DNA of 64,000 bases from Austropuccinia psidii (lineage: Eukaryota > Basidiomycota > Pucciniomycetes > Pucciniales > Sphaerophragmiaceae): positions 60,055,937 to 60,119,936 of the forward strand of contig JALGQZ010000001.1 in NCBI GenBank assembly GCA_023105745.1, written 5' to 3'. Below, piece by piece: positions 8,378-19,441 of this stretch; positions within the stretch are counted from its first letter, which is position 1; each line of letters opens with the position of its first letter. Under the pieces are notes generated by a model. It searched no databases. It was not told the origin of the DNA and worked only from the letters and a program-made list of their open reading frames with translations. Position numbers and translations under genes: made by a program.

Positions 8378-9807
8378 TGTCAGCCTGTGACTCAAAACCA
8401 GAGCACAAGCATGACAGCCAAAATACCATAAACCAATGGTATAGCCAAAATACCACCAAAACATGGAGCTGAGCCAAATTAGCTCAAAAGGTATCAAACG
8501 AAAGAGGAAACTCACCTCTTCCTGAAAATATAAGTCTCATCACCATAGGACAAGAAATAACAAAGTTATTCCTGCTCAAAGTTATTGCTGAGCATAAACC
8601 TTAATTTTCACCTCTCATCTAAAATCTAGAAGGAGAGGCTTAACCCCATCAAATGGGTACTCAAAATGAAGCTCTAAGCCAGGGCTATCCAATGGTACCA
8701 GCCAAACTGATCTAGCACCAGTATTACTTGAGTTATGGTCAAATTCAGACCAAATAAGGGTGAACAAAACATTCACCTCTCATCTAACTTTTACAGTTTT
8801 AGTGTGAGATACCTGAGGTGGTGTCTTTTTGGAAAGAGCACAATCAGGGCTATCTGATGGTGCCATCCATTTCCTCATAGCTCAACTACAACAGAAGTTA
8901 TTGGCCAAACAAGCTTAATACAGCTTTTGCCCAAACCACGCCAATGTACAAAAATACTTGTACATGGGATAACTTTGCCATATTTAATGATAACCATGTC
9001 AAGTTGGGTACCATTGTGTAGAGCTCATATAGAGATATTCAATGAACCAATTTTGAGCTTGATATCTCAAATACTGACAGAGTTATGACCATTTTAAGGT
9101 CAAAATCCCACCTGCTGTCATATACAGCCTTACTATGGGATAATATCCCATAACCATGAATATGAGGTGTCAAATAGATAAAGAAGCATGTTTTTACTTC
9201 AATACCTCATATGTCAGTCAATACTGGGGTCCCATACAGTTTTTGTACAGCATTCTACGCGTCATACACGTCAGAATCAGGCTGTGAGGTCCCCAGATGA
9301 AAATTTTCACCCTGTATTGGTGAAAACTGCCCAGATGTGGTTTCAAAACCACATCTGAGCCCAATACAGAGTATACAGGCTGTTTGCAAACCACAAGCCT
9401 GTCATAGAGAGTGAAAAATCTTCACTTCCTCTACGTGGAAAGGTCTAGCAGCCTTTCCACCTCAATTTCAGGATAAAAGGAGGGCTTTTCACAGCCAAAA
9501 ACCTCTCCTCATCCTGCTCTTGAATAACCTACGTAGTAAACTGTCAAAAACTGTTTTACTCTTGGTTAAATAATCAGGTATAATTATCATCTTTAATTAT
9601 TGTAGACTTTATTATTGTAATCCAACAGATAAAGCCTGCACCCAGGGTTCTCAATAGCGCTCACCACCACTATTTCTCAATAGTAGAACCCTTTTATCTT
9701 ATCATAAACCTTTATAAACCTCTTTTAAATCATTTTCTGCCGTGTCACATACATAGTTAAAGTTGTAATTAGCCTAGTTATACCTTTATCATAGTATCAT
9801 CCTGACA
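8378..9807 (+). repeat. 3' LTR of element A
   Basis: 1430 bp, TGTCAG...CTGACA, followed by the target duplication AGAGA (9808-9812). It keeps the intact TATA-like GGATAAAAGG at 9471-9480, the 12-base-arm palindrome at 9332-9357 and the hairpin at 9644-9692. Confidence 0.95.
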
Positions 9808-9812
9808 AGAGA

Positions 9813-10853
9813 GCTGTGCTCAATTGAGAAAATCCTCTGAAGAAACCAACAAAAGACTGAATCAAGTCTTTGAAGAGCAACACCACTGCAAAAGGGACAT
9901 GGATTTTTTGGATCAAGACATGAAAATATTGTTTATTTTTTACCAACACATGAAGCTCCAGCCACAAGGCCATGCTTTGGATGATCCTTACCACCAAGAA
10001 GACATCAAACCAGATGCCTTATTGGGGAAGAAGGCAAGATCTCCATCTCAATACCAAGATGTCGATAATATGTCTTATTCTGAGAAAGAAGCCTTGAAAC
10101 AGCTTCCAGAGGCCTCAAGCTGGCCCAAATTCTCTGGCGCAAGAGAATATGATCATTTGGAGCTCATTGATTATATTTCTGGACTCTTCATTGATGTAAA
10201 AAGCATACCAGATTACTGGATTACTGCTAGACTCAATACAGCATTCAAAGGTCATGCTAGTATATGGTAAACAGAGATGAAGGAAATCCATGGCAGAAGA
10301 AACTGGCCATGGTGAAAGAGTCAGATTATCCAAAAGTACAACAATGATACTTGGATATGGAAAAAGATCATGTCATTTGAAAATGACAAGTACTCTGTGG
10401 ACAAAGATCCATATGAGTGGTGACTCAGACAGTCTAGAAGCCTTAAAGCCATTGATCCTCAAATGAATATTCAGATGACGAACCACAAACTCCTGACACA
10501 AATGACATGGGAACTGGAGCATTCATTGAAATGAAGATGCAACCAAAGTTGCACTCTATATGACATTGCAAACACCTTACAAGATGTAAGGAAAAGAATA
10601 AATATAGGGAAATATTCCCAATTTAGAAGCAGTATTTTCAAAGAGAAACAACCATTGAAGGTGGAATTCAAAGACAAACCCAAAGAAGAAACCGCAAAAG
10701 CAACTAAGAAGAAAAATAATTGTCACAATTGTGGTTCAACAGACCACTATTCCAATAACCGTCCAAAAAAAGAAGCAAGTCTATTCAACTTAGAAAGTCC
10801 CAGAGGAGAATTCCCCAACAGAGGATTCTGAATCAGACTCTATGGATGATGCC
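9813..10853 (+). pseudogene. gag: Element B gag, capsid and nucleocapsid remnant
   Basis: Resumes the frame left at base 125: coiled coil (EETNKRLNQV), then capsid-like sequence matching A. Inactivated by TAA after ATATGG at 10268, a TGA in GGCCATGGTGA near 10314, a TGA near 10422, a TGA near 10533 and frameshifts beyond 10770. The zinc knuckle near 10720-10775 has lost its last cysteine (TGT to CGT). Confidence 0.9.
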
Positions 10854-10854
10854 A

Positions 10855-11228
10855 TCAGAGAACAATCTGATGATGACCAAGACCCAAGAGAAGAATTACT
10901 AGTGGAGTACCAAGAGGAAACATAAACAGGAATTCAGGACATGAAGCTGGAGGCAGGAATTCCAAAAGATACTGAAAAGGAAAACTGGTGTAAATACACA
11001 CAAGATGCACAAACATTCCTAGGAACACCAACCAAAGGAATGGCATATATACATGGGACAGCCAAAAAGATGACTGTTTGTATTGACAATGCTGAAAACC
11101 CATTGATCATTGACAGTGGTGCAAACTGCTCAATAGTGGCCAGAACCTATCTGGATCATCACTTCCCAAATTGGGAAACACAACTCTTTTAAACAAAGGC
11201 AAAGAAATCCAAAAGTGCATCTGGGAAG
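10855..11228 (+). pseudogene. pol: Element B protease remnant
   Basis: Reads through the Gag-Pol junction and the aspartic protease. The active-site triad region reads IIDSGANCSIVAR near 11105-11145, so DSG is kept. A TAA at 11190-11192 (CTCTTTTAA, where A encodes Leu-Pro) truncates the frame, and sequence similarity continues on the other side. Confidence 0.85.
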
Positions 11229-12203
11229 ATGACATCCATTAGGAAAATTATCAAGCAGATAATTATACCCCATAGGAAAGGTAACATTAGACTCAACCCA
11301 GAGTTTGTTGTGCTTGTAGATGCCCACATCCAAGGGTTTTTACTGGGGACAGACTACCAGAGGATGTATGGCATTGATATTTACAATAGTAAAAACAGGA
11401 ATATTACCATTGGTACAAACAAGGAAAAGGAATTTTTACTTGCTATATACCAAATATCTAGCCATGATTGTCTGCAAGAACTAGTGAATGAGTTCAGAAA
11501 GGGCCAATTCAGCACTACCCTCACCAGCAAACAGAAACTTAGATTACTGAAAATTCTGAGAAAAAATAGACCAGAATTTGCCATTGGTGAAGAACCCTTA
11601 GCAAAAATCAGAGGACATGATATAGAACTATATCTAGATGTGGAAAGACCCTATCCACCCATGCTGAGAAGACATTCATACCCAGAAAGTCTGAAAACTA
11701 GGAAGGAAATTGAGAAACACATCAATGAACTCCTAGACATGGATGTCATCAGGACAATAGGACACAATGAAGTAGTGGAAATTACCACTCCTTTCCTTAT
11801 CACTTGTAATGATGGCAAATATAGGTTGTGTGGGGACTTTAGAGCTGCAAATAACTACACAAAAGCAGACAGGTACCCTATAACAAGGATATCTAATGAC
11901 CTAGACAAGCTGGCAAAAGCCAAATATATAACCAAAATGGATTGTATGAAAGGCTTCCACCAGAATGGAGTTAAACAAAACTACATGAAGTTACACAGAA
12001 TCATATGCCATATGGGTATACATGAGTACACCTGGATGCCATTTGGCATCAAAAATGCACCAGCTCACTTCCAAAGGATGATGGACACAATATTTCAAGA
12101 AGAAATATTGGAAGGCTTGATGGTAGTATATATTGATGACATCATTATATACTCAGAGACATGGGAAGACAAATATGCAGTACACAGGCATAGTAATAAG
12201 TAA
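11229..12203 (+). pseudogene. pol: Element B reverse transcriptase
   Basis: The frame is open for 324 codons, from the protease C-terminal part through the reverse transcriptase. It keeps CGDFRAANNYTKADRYP, MDCMKGFHQN, PFGIKNAPAHFQ and YIDDII (near 12130), so the catalytic aspartates survive. An indel after the TWED motif near 12175 shifts the frame. It is part of the dead element B and differs from A by many substitutions. Confidence 0.88.
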
Positions 12204-12762
12204 ATGCACACCCATAAATATGAAAATTTCACTTAAAAAGTGCAATTTTGGCCAACAACAATTACTGGCACTAGTACATACAGTGTCAGAACTTAGTCTG
12301 GCCATAGACCAGAATAAAGTAGCAGAAGTACTGCGAAAACCAGTACCAAGGAACATCAAATGGATGCAATCTTTTCTTGGATTTGCTAGCTACTAGAGAA
12401 AACACATCAAAAACTTTGCCCACATAACCAGTAGTCTATACAGCTTGTGTTCAGAAGATGTGGTTTTTGAAATTACCAAAGAAATAAGGGATGCATATGA
12501 GAGTCTAAAACATGAATTCACTAATCCACCTGTGCTCAACTTACCTGACTTTGAACTACCATTTAAGCTATATATAGGTGCAACCCTTCACCAGAGACAA
12601 ATTGTAGATGGTGAACCAAGAGAGGGTGTAATATTCTACATCTCTAGGCAACTGAAAGATTCAGAAGCCAGGTATGGGGCCACCCAGACTGAATGTCTAT
12701 GCTTAGTCCATGTTTTAGAGAAACTTCACTATTATTTGGAAGGTGCAGTATTTGAAGTCTGA
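12204..12762 (+). pseudogene. pol: Element B RT connection and RNase H remnant
   Basis: Similar to A 5830-6420, with a TAG in SYYRNH (near 12395) and a deletion that removes part of the first RNase H motif (KLYIGATLHQ near 12570-12592, lacking Asp and several residues). TGA at 12760 ends the frame at VFEV. RNase H is therefore non-functional. Confidence 0.85.
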
Positions 12763-14668
12763 ACAACCTTGAAGTCATTATTGAATATGAAGACTACCAA
12801 TAGACACATGTTGAGGTGGCAAATATCCATCCAGGTGTACAGAGGCAATATGACCATCATATACAAGGAGGGTAAAAGCCACACCAATGCAGATGGCCTG
12901 GCAGATGGCCACTGGATAATGTCAAAGGCAACCCAGCTTATGACCCTGAAGTAGCAGCAAAGATTCCTATCCACATCATGGAAATAGATAGGAGGAAGAA
13001 CTTCAGATTTTCTGAATGGGCAATCCAGACAGTGGAGACACTGATTCAGAAGGAACAGAAACTTCCATATTGGGAATATGTTCCTCAGAACTGCATAATG
13101 AGTTATTCAGTGCAGTAATGAAGACCTATTCCAAACATAAACAGTGTGGCATACTGTTGCAAGTCCTTCAACAGAAGTACAAGAGCCCAGAACTGGAATC
13201 CCAGCTAGAAGGACCCTGGTTGAGGGATTATTAGGAAAGAAAGTTTTTCCTTATAGATGGCCTGCTCTATCATAGAGAAAAGCACACAAGTGTACTAAAA
13301 ATGATAGACAGAGACAATATATCCCTGATCTTGCAGGAATCTCATGACTGCCCCTATATAGGACATATGAGTGCAGACAGGACCAAGCAGAGGGTAGAAA
13401 GCACAAGTTAGTGGCCCAAATGGGAAGAAGAGTTTAGTGAACATATCACCACTTGTGAGAGATGCCAGAAGGGAAACAGAAAACATGGGAAGAAGTATGG
13501 GCTACTTCAACACAGAGAAGAACCCAAACATCCATGGGCAACCATCAACATGGACTGGGTCACAGGACTTGTCCCAGGAGGCAGAGAAAACTTCAATGCT
13601 TGCCTGATCATAGTTGATAAGCTCAGTAATAGTGTGAGGAGCCTACCATGTCACAAGCAGGACACAGCAATGGATACAGATTTGTTATTTTGGAATAATG
13701 TCATATCCACATGTGGAGTCCCAAAAAATCATTATTAGTGACAGGTACCCAAAATTTACATCAGAATTTTGGACCAACCTCTATGACATGCTGGGTACAA
13801 AAATTGCATTCTCTACAGCTTACCACCCACACACCGATGGCTTAGCTGAAAGGATGATCCAGACTATGGAAGATATCATCAGAAGATTCTGTGCATATAC
13901 CATGGAGTACAAGGACCATGAATGATATACCCATGACTATGTAACCCTACTACCAGCAGTCCAACTGGATTACAACACAAGTCAGCACTCCACCATAGGG
14001 AAATCACCCTCCCTGGTAGCAAAAGGGTGGAACCCTCTATTGCCTGTGGATCACCTGAAGAAGAATCTTCTGACTATCCACCCAATGGCAAAAGGCCTCC
14101 ATGATATGGGGAAGAGGGGCTGTGATACAGCTTCTAGATTCATAGCTGAGGCAAAAGAATACAACAAACAGAGGTGGGACAAATCCCACATGGAACCTGA
14201 CTTGAAAGACGGGGACCAGATGTTAGTGTCCACACGCAACTTCAACAATATTAAGGAACCTGAAAATATGAGAGACCCATTTTAGGGCCCTTAGCTATCA
14301 TTAAGCTGATAGGGAAAAATGCAGTTGAGGTAAAACCCACAGGGGAATTTTCTAGCAAACACCCAATATTCCCAGTGAGTCTGGTTGAGCCATACTTCCA
14401 AACAGAAAAGGATAAGCTCCCCTCCAGGAAGAGAAATCCCACTCCACCAGAAATAGTGGAAGTGGAAGACTCCCCTGAACTTGTGAATAAAATCATTAAG
14501 GCCAGGAATATTAGACTAAATGGTAAAGACCAGAAACAATACTTTCTCAGATTTAAGAATGAGACAGAAGACAAAGACAAATGGTTGGCAGAAGAGGCTA
14601 TACCAGATGGGAACCTTCATCTAAGGAGATTTGCAGACTCTAGGAGGACTGAAAAGTCTCACCAATGA
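12763..14668 (+). pseudogene. pol: Element B integrase and chromodomain remnant
   Basis: Successive short frames match A 6430-8353. Present are the rest of RNase H (12769-12954), linker (13016-13234), HHCC region (13330-13470), core motifs MDWVTG (13550), SDRYPKF (13737-13757, with catalytic-region DRD changed to DRY) and [11 protein letters not shown] (13840-13870), then a GPF-region break near 14285 (TAG) and the chromodomain (14470-14610, RNIRLNGKDQKQYFLR). At least six stops or frameshifts separate them. It ends at TGA 14666-14668. Confidence 0.87.
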
Positions 14669-14680
14669 TGAGCCTTTTTT

Positions 14681-14692
14681 GGAGGAAGGGTA
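14681..14692 (+). promoter_or_regulatory. Polypurine tract of element B
   Basis: GGAGGAAGGGTA follows a T-run and abuts the 3' LTR. Confidence 0.8.
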
Positions 14693-15962
14693 TGTCAGCC
14701 TGTGACTCAAAACCAGAGCACAAGCATGACAGGCAAATAACATAAACCAATTGTAAAGCAAAGATACCACCAAAACATGGATCTGAGACAAACAAGCTCA
14801 AAAGGTATCAAAAGAAAGAGGAAGCCCACCACTTTCCAAATACACAAGTTCCACCATCATAGGAAACAAAGTTATTCCTGTTCAAAGTTGTTGCTGAGCA
14901 TAAACTTTATTTTCACCTCCCATCTGAAATCCAGAGGAAGAGATTTGAATCCATAAAATGGGTATTTAAAATGAGGCTCTAGGTCAGGGCTATTCAATGG
15001 TACTAGACAAACTGAGGTAGCATCAAAATTACAGGAGTTATGGCCAAAATAAGGTCAAATAAGGGTGAATAAAATATTCACCTCTCATCTAACTTCTACA
15101 GATTTAGTGTGAGATACCTTAGGTGTGGCCTTGTTAGAAAGAGCACAATAAGGGCTATCTGATGGTGCCTTTCATTTATCCATATCTCATCTAGAACAAA
15201 AGTTATGGAGAAAAAAAGCTCCATACAGATATTGAGAAAATCATATGTATGAATAACAAAACTTGTACATGGCATAAATTTTCCATATGGCATGTTACCC
15301 ATAGCAAATGAGGTACAATTTTGTAGATTCCATCCAGGGCTATACAATGAACCAACTTTGAGCTCAATATCTCAAAAACTGACAAAGGTATAGCAGCCTT
15401 AAGGTTAAACTCCCACGATTGGGCCAATACACCTTTATTGTGGGATAATATCCCACAATCATGATCATGAGGTGTCAAATAGACAAAGAAGCATTTTTAG
15501 AGTTAAATACCTCATAGTTAACTCAATACTGAGGTCCCATACAGGCATTGTGGAAACCACAAGCCAGTACCTTGAAGTGAAAAACTCTTCACTTCCTTCA
15601 TGTGGATGGTCTAGAGGGCCATTCCACCCCATTTTAGGATAAAAGGAGGCCTTTTTTCCACCAGAAAAGGTTTACTAATCCTGTTCTTAAATTCCTACAT
15701 AGTAAAACTGTCCAAAACAATTATATTCTTGGAGAACAAGTCAGGTATACTTTAAACTTAAGTATTGCATTCTTTATTATTGTAAACCAACAGGTAAAAC
15801 TGCAGCCAGGGCTTTCAGTAGTGCTCACCACCACTAATTTTATTAGCAAAGCCCTTAATACCTTTCAAATGAAAACCTTTTGAAATACTTTTATCCATGT
15901 CAAAGTCATAGTCAAAGCTGTATATACCTTTATTACCACTTCATCATAGACTCAGCCTGACA
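14693..15962 (+). repeat. 3' LTR of element B
   Basis: 1270 bp, TGTCAG...CTGACA. It is shorter than other A-type LTRs because a stretch around 15540 (the region of the 12-base-arm palindrome) is missing. It keeps the compensated palindrome GTGGGATA/TATCCCAC at 15440-15456 and the hairpin AGGGCTTT/AAAGCCCT at 15808-15855. Confidence 0.93.
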
Positions 15963-16783
15963 AGAGATTGGTAAACTGCTTATCATCCAGAAACTGATGG
16001 ACAGACAGAGGGGGTAAATCAGATTTTAGAACAGTACCTTTGGATGTATGTCAGTTATCATCAGGATGATTGAAATACCTCTATCCCTCTGGCTGCATTT
16101 TCCTACAATACCTCTGACCACTCTTCAACAAAACAATCACATTTTTTTCACTATTTATGGAAGAGATCCTCATTTTGACTCAGCTCACATTACTCATGAT
16201 ACTCCTGCTGGAAATTTATGAACAAAATTCACTCAGTATAGCAAGATTTCAAGAGAGAAATTGAAGCTTCCATAAACAGGTTTAAGAGTTATGCAGATAA
16301 AAGTAGAGAAAGTCCACCTGTTTCCAATCCTGGTGACATGGTATGGCTTTCTTCCAAGAATATCAAATCAACTAGACCCACCAAAAAACTGTCTGTAAGA
16401 TGGTTGCATCCTTTTCAAATATTGAAGAAAGTCAGCACTCATGCCTATCATCTCAATGGAAGTCCATCCACCCAGTCTTCCATATTTCCCTCTTAAAACC
16501 AGTCAAGAAATCTTCCATATTTCCCTCTTGGAACCAGTCAAGAAATCAACAATTCCAAATAGGCATCAAGAGCCTCCTCCTCCAATCATCATTAAAAAAG
16601 AAGAGGAATGAGCAGTCTCTCAAACTCTGGACTCAGAGCTCAAGAGAGGCAAATTATGGTATTTGGTGGAATGGAAAGGTTTCATTAAAGACCCAGAAAT
16701 ATCCACTTGGGAACCAACTGAAAACCTCAAGAATTGTCCTGAACCTATCAATAAGCTTTATTCTCTATATTCTGAAAAGCTAA
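15963..16783 (+). pseudogene. pol: Element C integrase C-terminal half and chromodomain
   Basis: Starting at 15974 the frame-corrected reading gives a YHPE/DGQ-type integrase motif, then the typical AYNxxxHSST stretch, a PVSNPGDMVW-like segment near 16310-16345, the GPF region near 16400 and HPVFHISLLKPV near 16470-16510. A chromodomain is recognisable near 16650-16750 (VEWKGF-like, STWEPTENLKN-like). It needs several frame changes and contains a duplicated segment around 16485-16545, where the SIFPSWNQSRN-type sequence repeats. This family is distinct from A/G/H and resembles the common fungal chromovirus integrase. Confidence 0.75.
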
Positions 16784-17599
16784 GACCCAATTCTTCAAGA
16801 GCTTGATTTTTTATGGTGCTTGATTGAGAGAGGAATTACCAAACATAAGTCCCCCTCCAGGTATGCACCTTTTGAGGTATTCTACCCCTTTTGTTTTGAG
16901 CATCACCTTGGCCACGCTGTGCGCACTCTTCAATCTTTGGACACAGATCTTTGGTCTGGCTTTCAACATTGTTTCCAAAACCATGACCATTTTCACTTGG
17001 GAAAATGAGCCATCCCTTTTCTTGATTTATTCCCAAGTCTTTCCAATTCCAATTAATTCTTTCAGAAAATTTATTTTCTTTTTATGGCACTGGCGGGAGT
17101 GGTAATTACCAAAGGTAATTTCCTCTCCTGGTATGCACTTCCCTGTGGGGTCTCAAATCTGTAAAAACATCACCTTGGATACTTTGTGAGCACCTGGAAT
17201 CGATTTGTTCCTTTCCAGGTCCTTGGCCAATTTCAAAATCAATTACCAACCATTGTGATGAAGATTGGAACCTCCTCAATATTCATTTCTCTTCATTTCT
17301 ATCTTTTCTTTTCTTATTTTCATTTTCATTCTTTTATTTTTATATTTTATTTTAATTTTAATTTTTCTTTTATCACATCAAATTTCTTGTCAAAAATCAT
17401 CATTCTTTTTCAAAGTTACATCAATCATGAATCCAATTTCAAAAGAAGATTAAGCAGGTCCCATGTCATATGCCAAAATTTCAATATCAGCATCAATTTT
17501 TATTTCTCAAAATAACTCCTCCTTATCCCTCTCTCAAAAGCTTCCAATAAGCTTAACCAGATTCACCTTTTATTTGTGCTCAGGAGCTCACCATTTCAA
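16784..17599 (+). other. Element C 3' untranslated region
   Basis: Lies between the chromodomain stop and the polypurine tract. Several short open frames exist (for example 16820-17008 and 17186-17515), but none shows a domain. The stretch 17290-17370 is T-rich, simple sequence. No gene supported. Confidence 0.5.
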
Positions 17600-17611
17600 G
17601 GTGGGGGGTAC
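17600..17611 (+). promoter_or_regulatory. Polypurine tract of element C
   Basis: GGTGGGGGGTAC precedes the LTR start TGTCACAACC at 17612. Composition and position fit a plus-strand primer. Confidence 0.7.
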
Positions 17612-18670
17612 TGTCACAACCATGTCAATTCACCCTCTTGGACCTCAATATGGCATAGCCATGCCATATCCAATTTATCAAAATTTGGCAATATTCATAA
17701 TCATTTGCCAAATTGGTCATTTCATTCTTTATTGCCTTTATGGACATTTCATCATCTGGGGCCAACCTGGTCCCTTCACCATCATCAGGCCTTTCTCTGC
17801 TTTTGGCAAATCTTATTTATTTTCCAGTCAACAGGGAAAATACAGCCCAAAAGCTTGTATTTGGCTTTAAAGCTTTAAATACATATTTTCACATTTTTCT
17901 GTATTTAGCTATTTTATGCAATTTCCCATGTAATATGGGAAATATACCCAAATGGCCATATCAGGCCATTCAGGGTTTGATTGTGAGATTTGCGCACTTT
18001 TGCACATTTTGCGCATTTTTTTCAGACTTTGTACAAATACAGGTTTAAATCTGTATCAGCTGTATTTGGCCAAATCACCCAAAAACACCTTTTCACCTTT
18101 GAAACCACTCAAAACCCATTTTTAACTTATATCCCCCTGGAATCAATCCAAAAGAGCTTTGGCCATTTCCACCCTCCAATAAGCAAAAGTGCCATAAATG
18201 GTGTTATACACCATTATACATCTTCTTTCACCAGCAATCCTATGGGGCCAATATCAAATGGTTATTTCAAATTTTCATCAGCTCATCAAGACTCAACACA
18301 GTGTCAATCCCAAATAACAATGTTGCAATCAAGCAATAATTGGTTATTCTCATTCACAGTATTGCTCCAAGGCAATACTGGCAGTTTATTCTCAAGGGAT
18401 ATTCAAGAGGAAGTTCCAAAATTTCTTTCCAAGGGTCTGTGCTCCAACAATCCACCTTGGCAATCACATTCATTAAATACTGTCTGGATTCATCAAGATA
18501 TGTAATTTCAATCATACACCATGGAGATTTCATTAAACCTAGTTCATTTCCAGATTTGGCAAGGTATCCACTTCATCAAGCTGTCAATACAGCTTCAGGG
18601 ATTCAATACAGACCAGATGTCAGCCTGAAGGAGTCAAGCTCTGAACATTTCACATATACCATCCTCCTTT
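17612..18670 (+). repeat. 3' LTR of element C (right end uncertain)
   Basis: Starts TGTCACAACC after the polypurine tract. No second copy is present in the window, so the end cannot be placed; it may extend toward 19080. Contains long pyrimidine- and AT-rich stretches and accidental open frames. Confidence 0.6.
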
Positions 18671-19084
18671 GACGCTGGGGAGATTTTCCCCTAATGAATT
18701 AATATATTTTGATTTTATCTTATCTTTTTTTCTTTTCATTCTGTTAAGTGAATACTGATATTATAAAGTCAGTCATTTAGCACCTCTTTCTTTTTCTTTC
18801 TTTGCCTGTCAATGGATATTTGGTGGTCATATCCTTACTAATTACATTGTTCATTTTGGCATATTGAAAAAGTGATGAAGGAATTACTTGTTTTGCTCTT
18901 TGGCCATTTGGCTTCTTATTTCTCTCATTGCATCTCATCTTTGTACCTGCATATTTCTCAGAGACATCCACTTATTCAATTTTATCTTCTTTATTCTTTG
19001 GAGTCTACCAAGTGAGCTCCTTGATTGCTGAGTGCCAGGCAACTGTTGGCTTTCCACCAAGAGCCCCTATGACAATCAGTATAT
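18671..19084 (+). other. Unresolved sequence between element C LTR and reverse F-type LTR
   Basis: AT-rich sequence without a recognised gene. It is either the end of the element C LTR or the strongly diverged 3' part of the reverse F-type LTR that starts at 31305. A 65-codon open frame at 18928-19125 shows no domain. Confidence 0.4.
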
Positions 19085-19441
19085 GGCTTTTAATAATTCC
19101 AAGCCAGATTTCTCTGTCAATTTAAAGGATATTACAATTCTAATCATATATATTTTTACAGAATTATGAGCTCTTCAATTTGGTATCATTCAATGTATAG
19201 CTGTATTAGTATATGGCAAATATAAATGGTTTCTTTATATTTCTATTTTCAGAAATCCTGTATTTAATGTAGTAAACCTTTGAGCCAAGATCCCTTAGCC
19301 AATTTTGGAGATACAAGTGTCTACCTTATCTCATATTGAATCTATCATTCAGATATTTAATTTGACTATGCATTTGTGAGTTTTTGCATGAGCCCTCTCA
19401 GATATTTAAGGGCTTATTCATTTTAAAAAGGGTTATGGTGG
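19085..19441 (-). repeat. Old F-type LTR, inner part, split by element D
   Basis: The minus strand aligns by eye with the solo LTR at 55247-56748 (shared AGGGATCTTGG, CTCAAAGGTTT and ACCAAATTGAAGAGC stretches). The outer part continues at 30974-31305 across element D, whose GGTGG duplication sits exactly at the break. Confidence 0.75.

Larger units (their letters stand above)
126..9807 (+). mobile_element. Element A, near-intact Ty3/gypsy chromovirus
   Basis: This is a complete element of 9682 bp with LTRs at 126-1556 and 8378-9807 and target duplication AGAGA at 121-125 and 9808-9812. The LTRs show about 27 differences by eye over 1.43 kb (roughly 2%), so insertion was fairly recent. Between them lie primer-binding site, leader, gag, protease, reverse transcriptase, RNase H, integrase, chromodomain and polypurine tract. 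Only four lesions break the gag-pol frame: TAG at 3809-3811, a one-base deletion near 4510, TGA at 5800-5802 and a one-base insertion near 6385. It is inserted in gag of element B, a member of the same family. Confidence 0.96.
1..15962 (+). mobile_element. Element B, Ty3/gypsy chromovirus, 5' end outside window, split by element A
   Basis: The left edge opens inside gag of an A-type element. Bases 1-125 and 9813 onward form one gag frame once element A and its AGAGA duplication are removed. Protease, reverse transcriptase, RNase H, integrase and chromodomain remnants follow up to the 3' LTR at 14693-15962. Stops and frameshifts occur in every domain, so B is dead and older than A. The five bases after its 3' LTR are AGAGA and are followed by integrase sequence of a different chromovirus (element C), so B is itself inserted in C. 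The 5' LTR and matching target duplication lie outside the window. Confidence 0.9.
15963..18670 (+). mobile_element. Element C, 3' end of a second chromovirus family
   Basis: Sequence right of element B is unlike A, B or D. It contains an integrase C-terminal half with chromodomain, a long 3' untranslated part, a G-rich polypurine tract and an LTR starting TGTCACAACC. The 5' part was separated by insertion of B and lies outside the window. The right end is uncertain because an old reverse F-type LTR lies nearby; 18670 is approximate. Confidence 0.75.

Noticed and set aside
16485..16545. Tandem SIFPSWNQSRN-like duplication in element C chromodomain linker as a functional repeat
   Set aside because: A single short duplication in a dead copy; most likely a local slippage or decay event.
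18619..18640. TGTCAGCCTGA looks like an A-type LTR terminus
   Set aside because: The match stops after about ten bases and no LTR body follows in either direction.
17186..18672. Several overlapping open frames of 90-170 codons
   Set aside because: They lie in the 3' untranslated part and LTR of element C, are Phe/Ile/His/Ser-rich low-complexity translations and show no domain or shared start.
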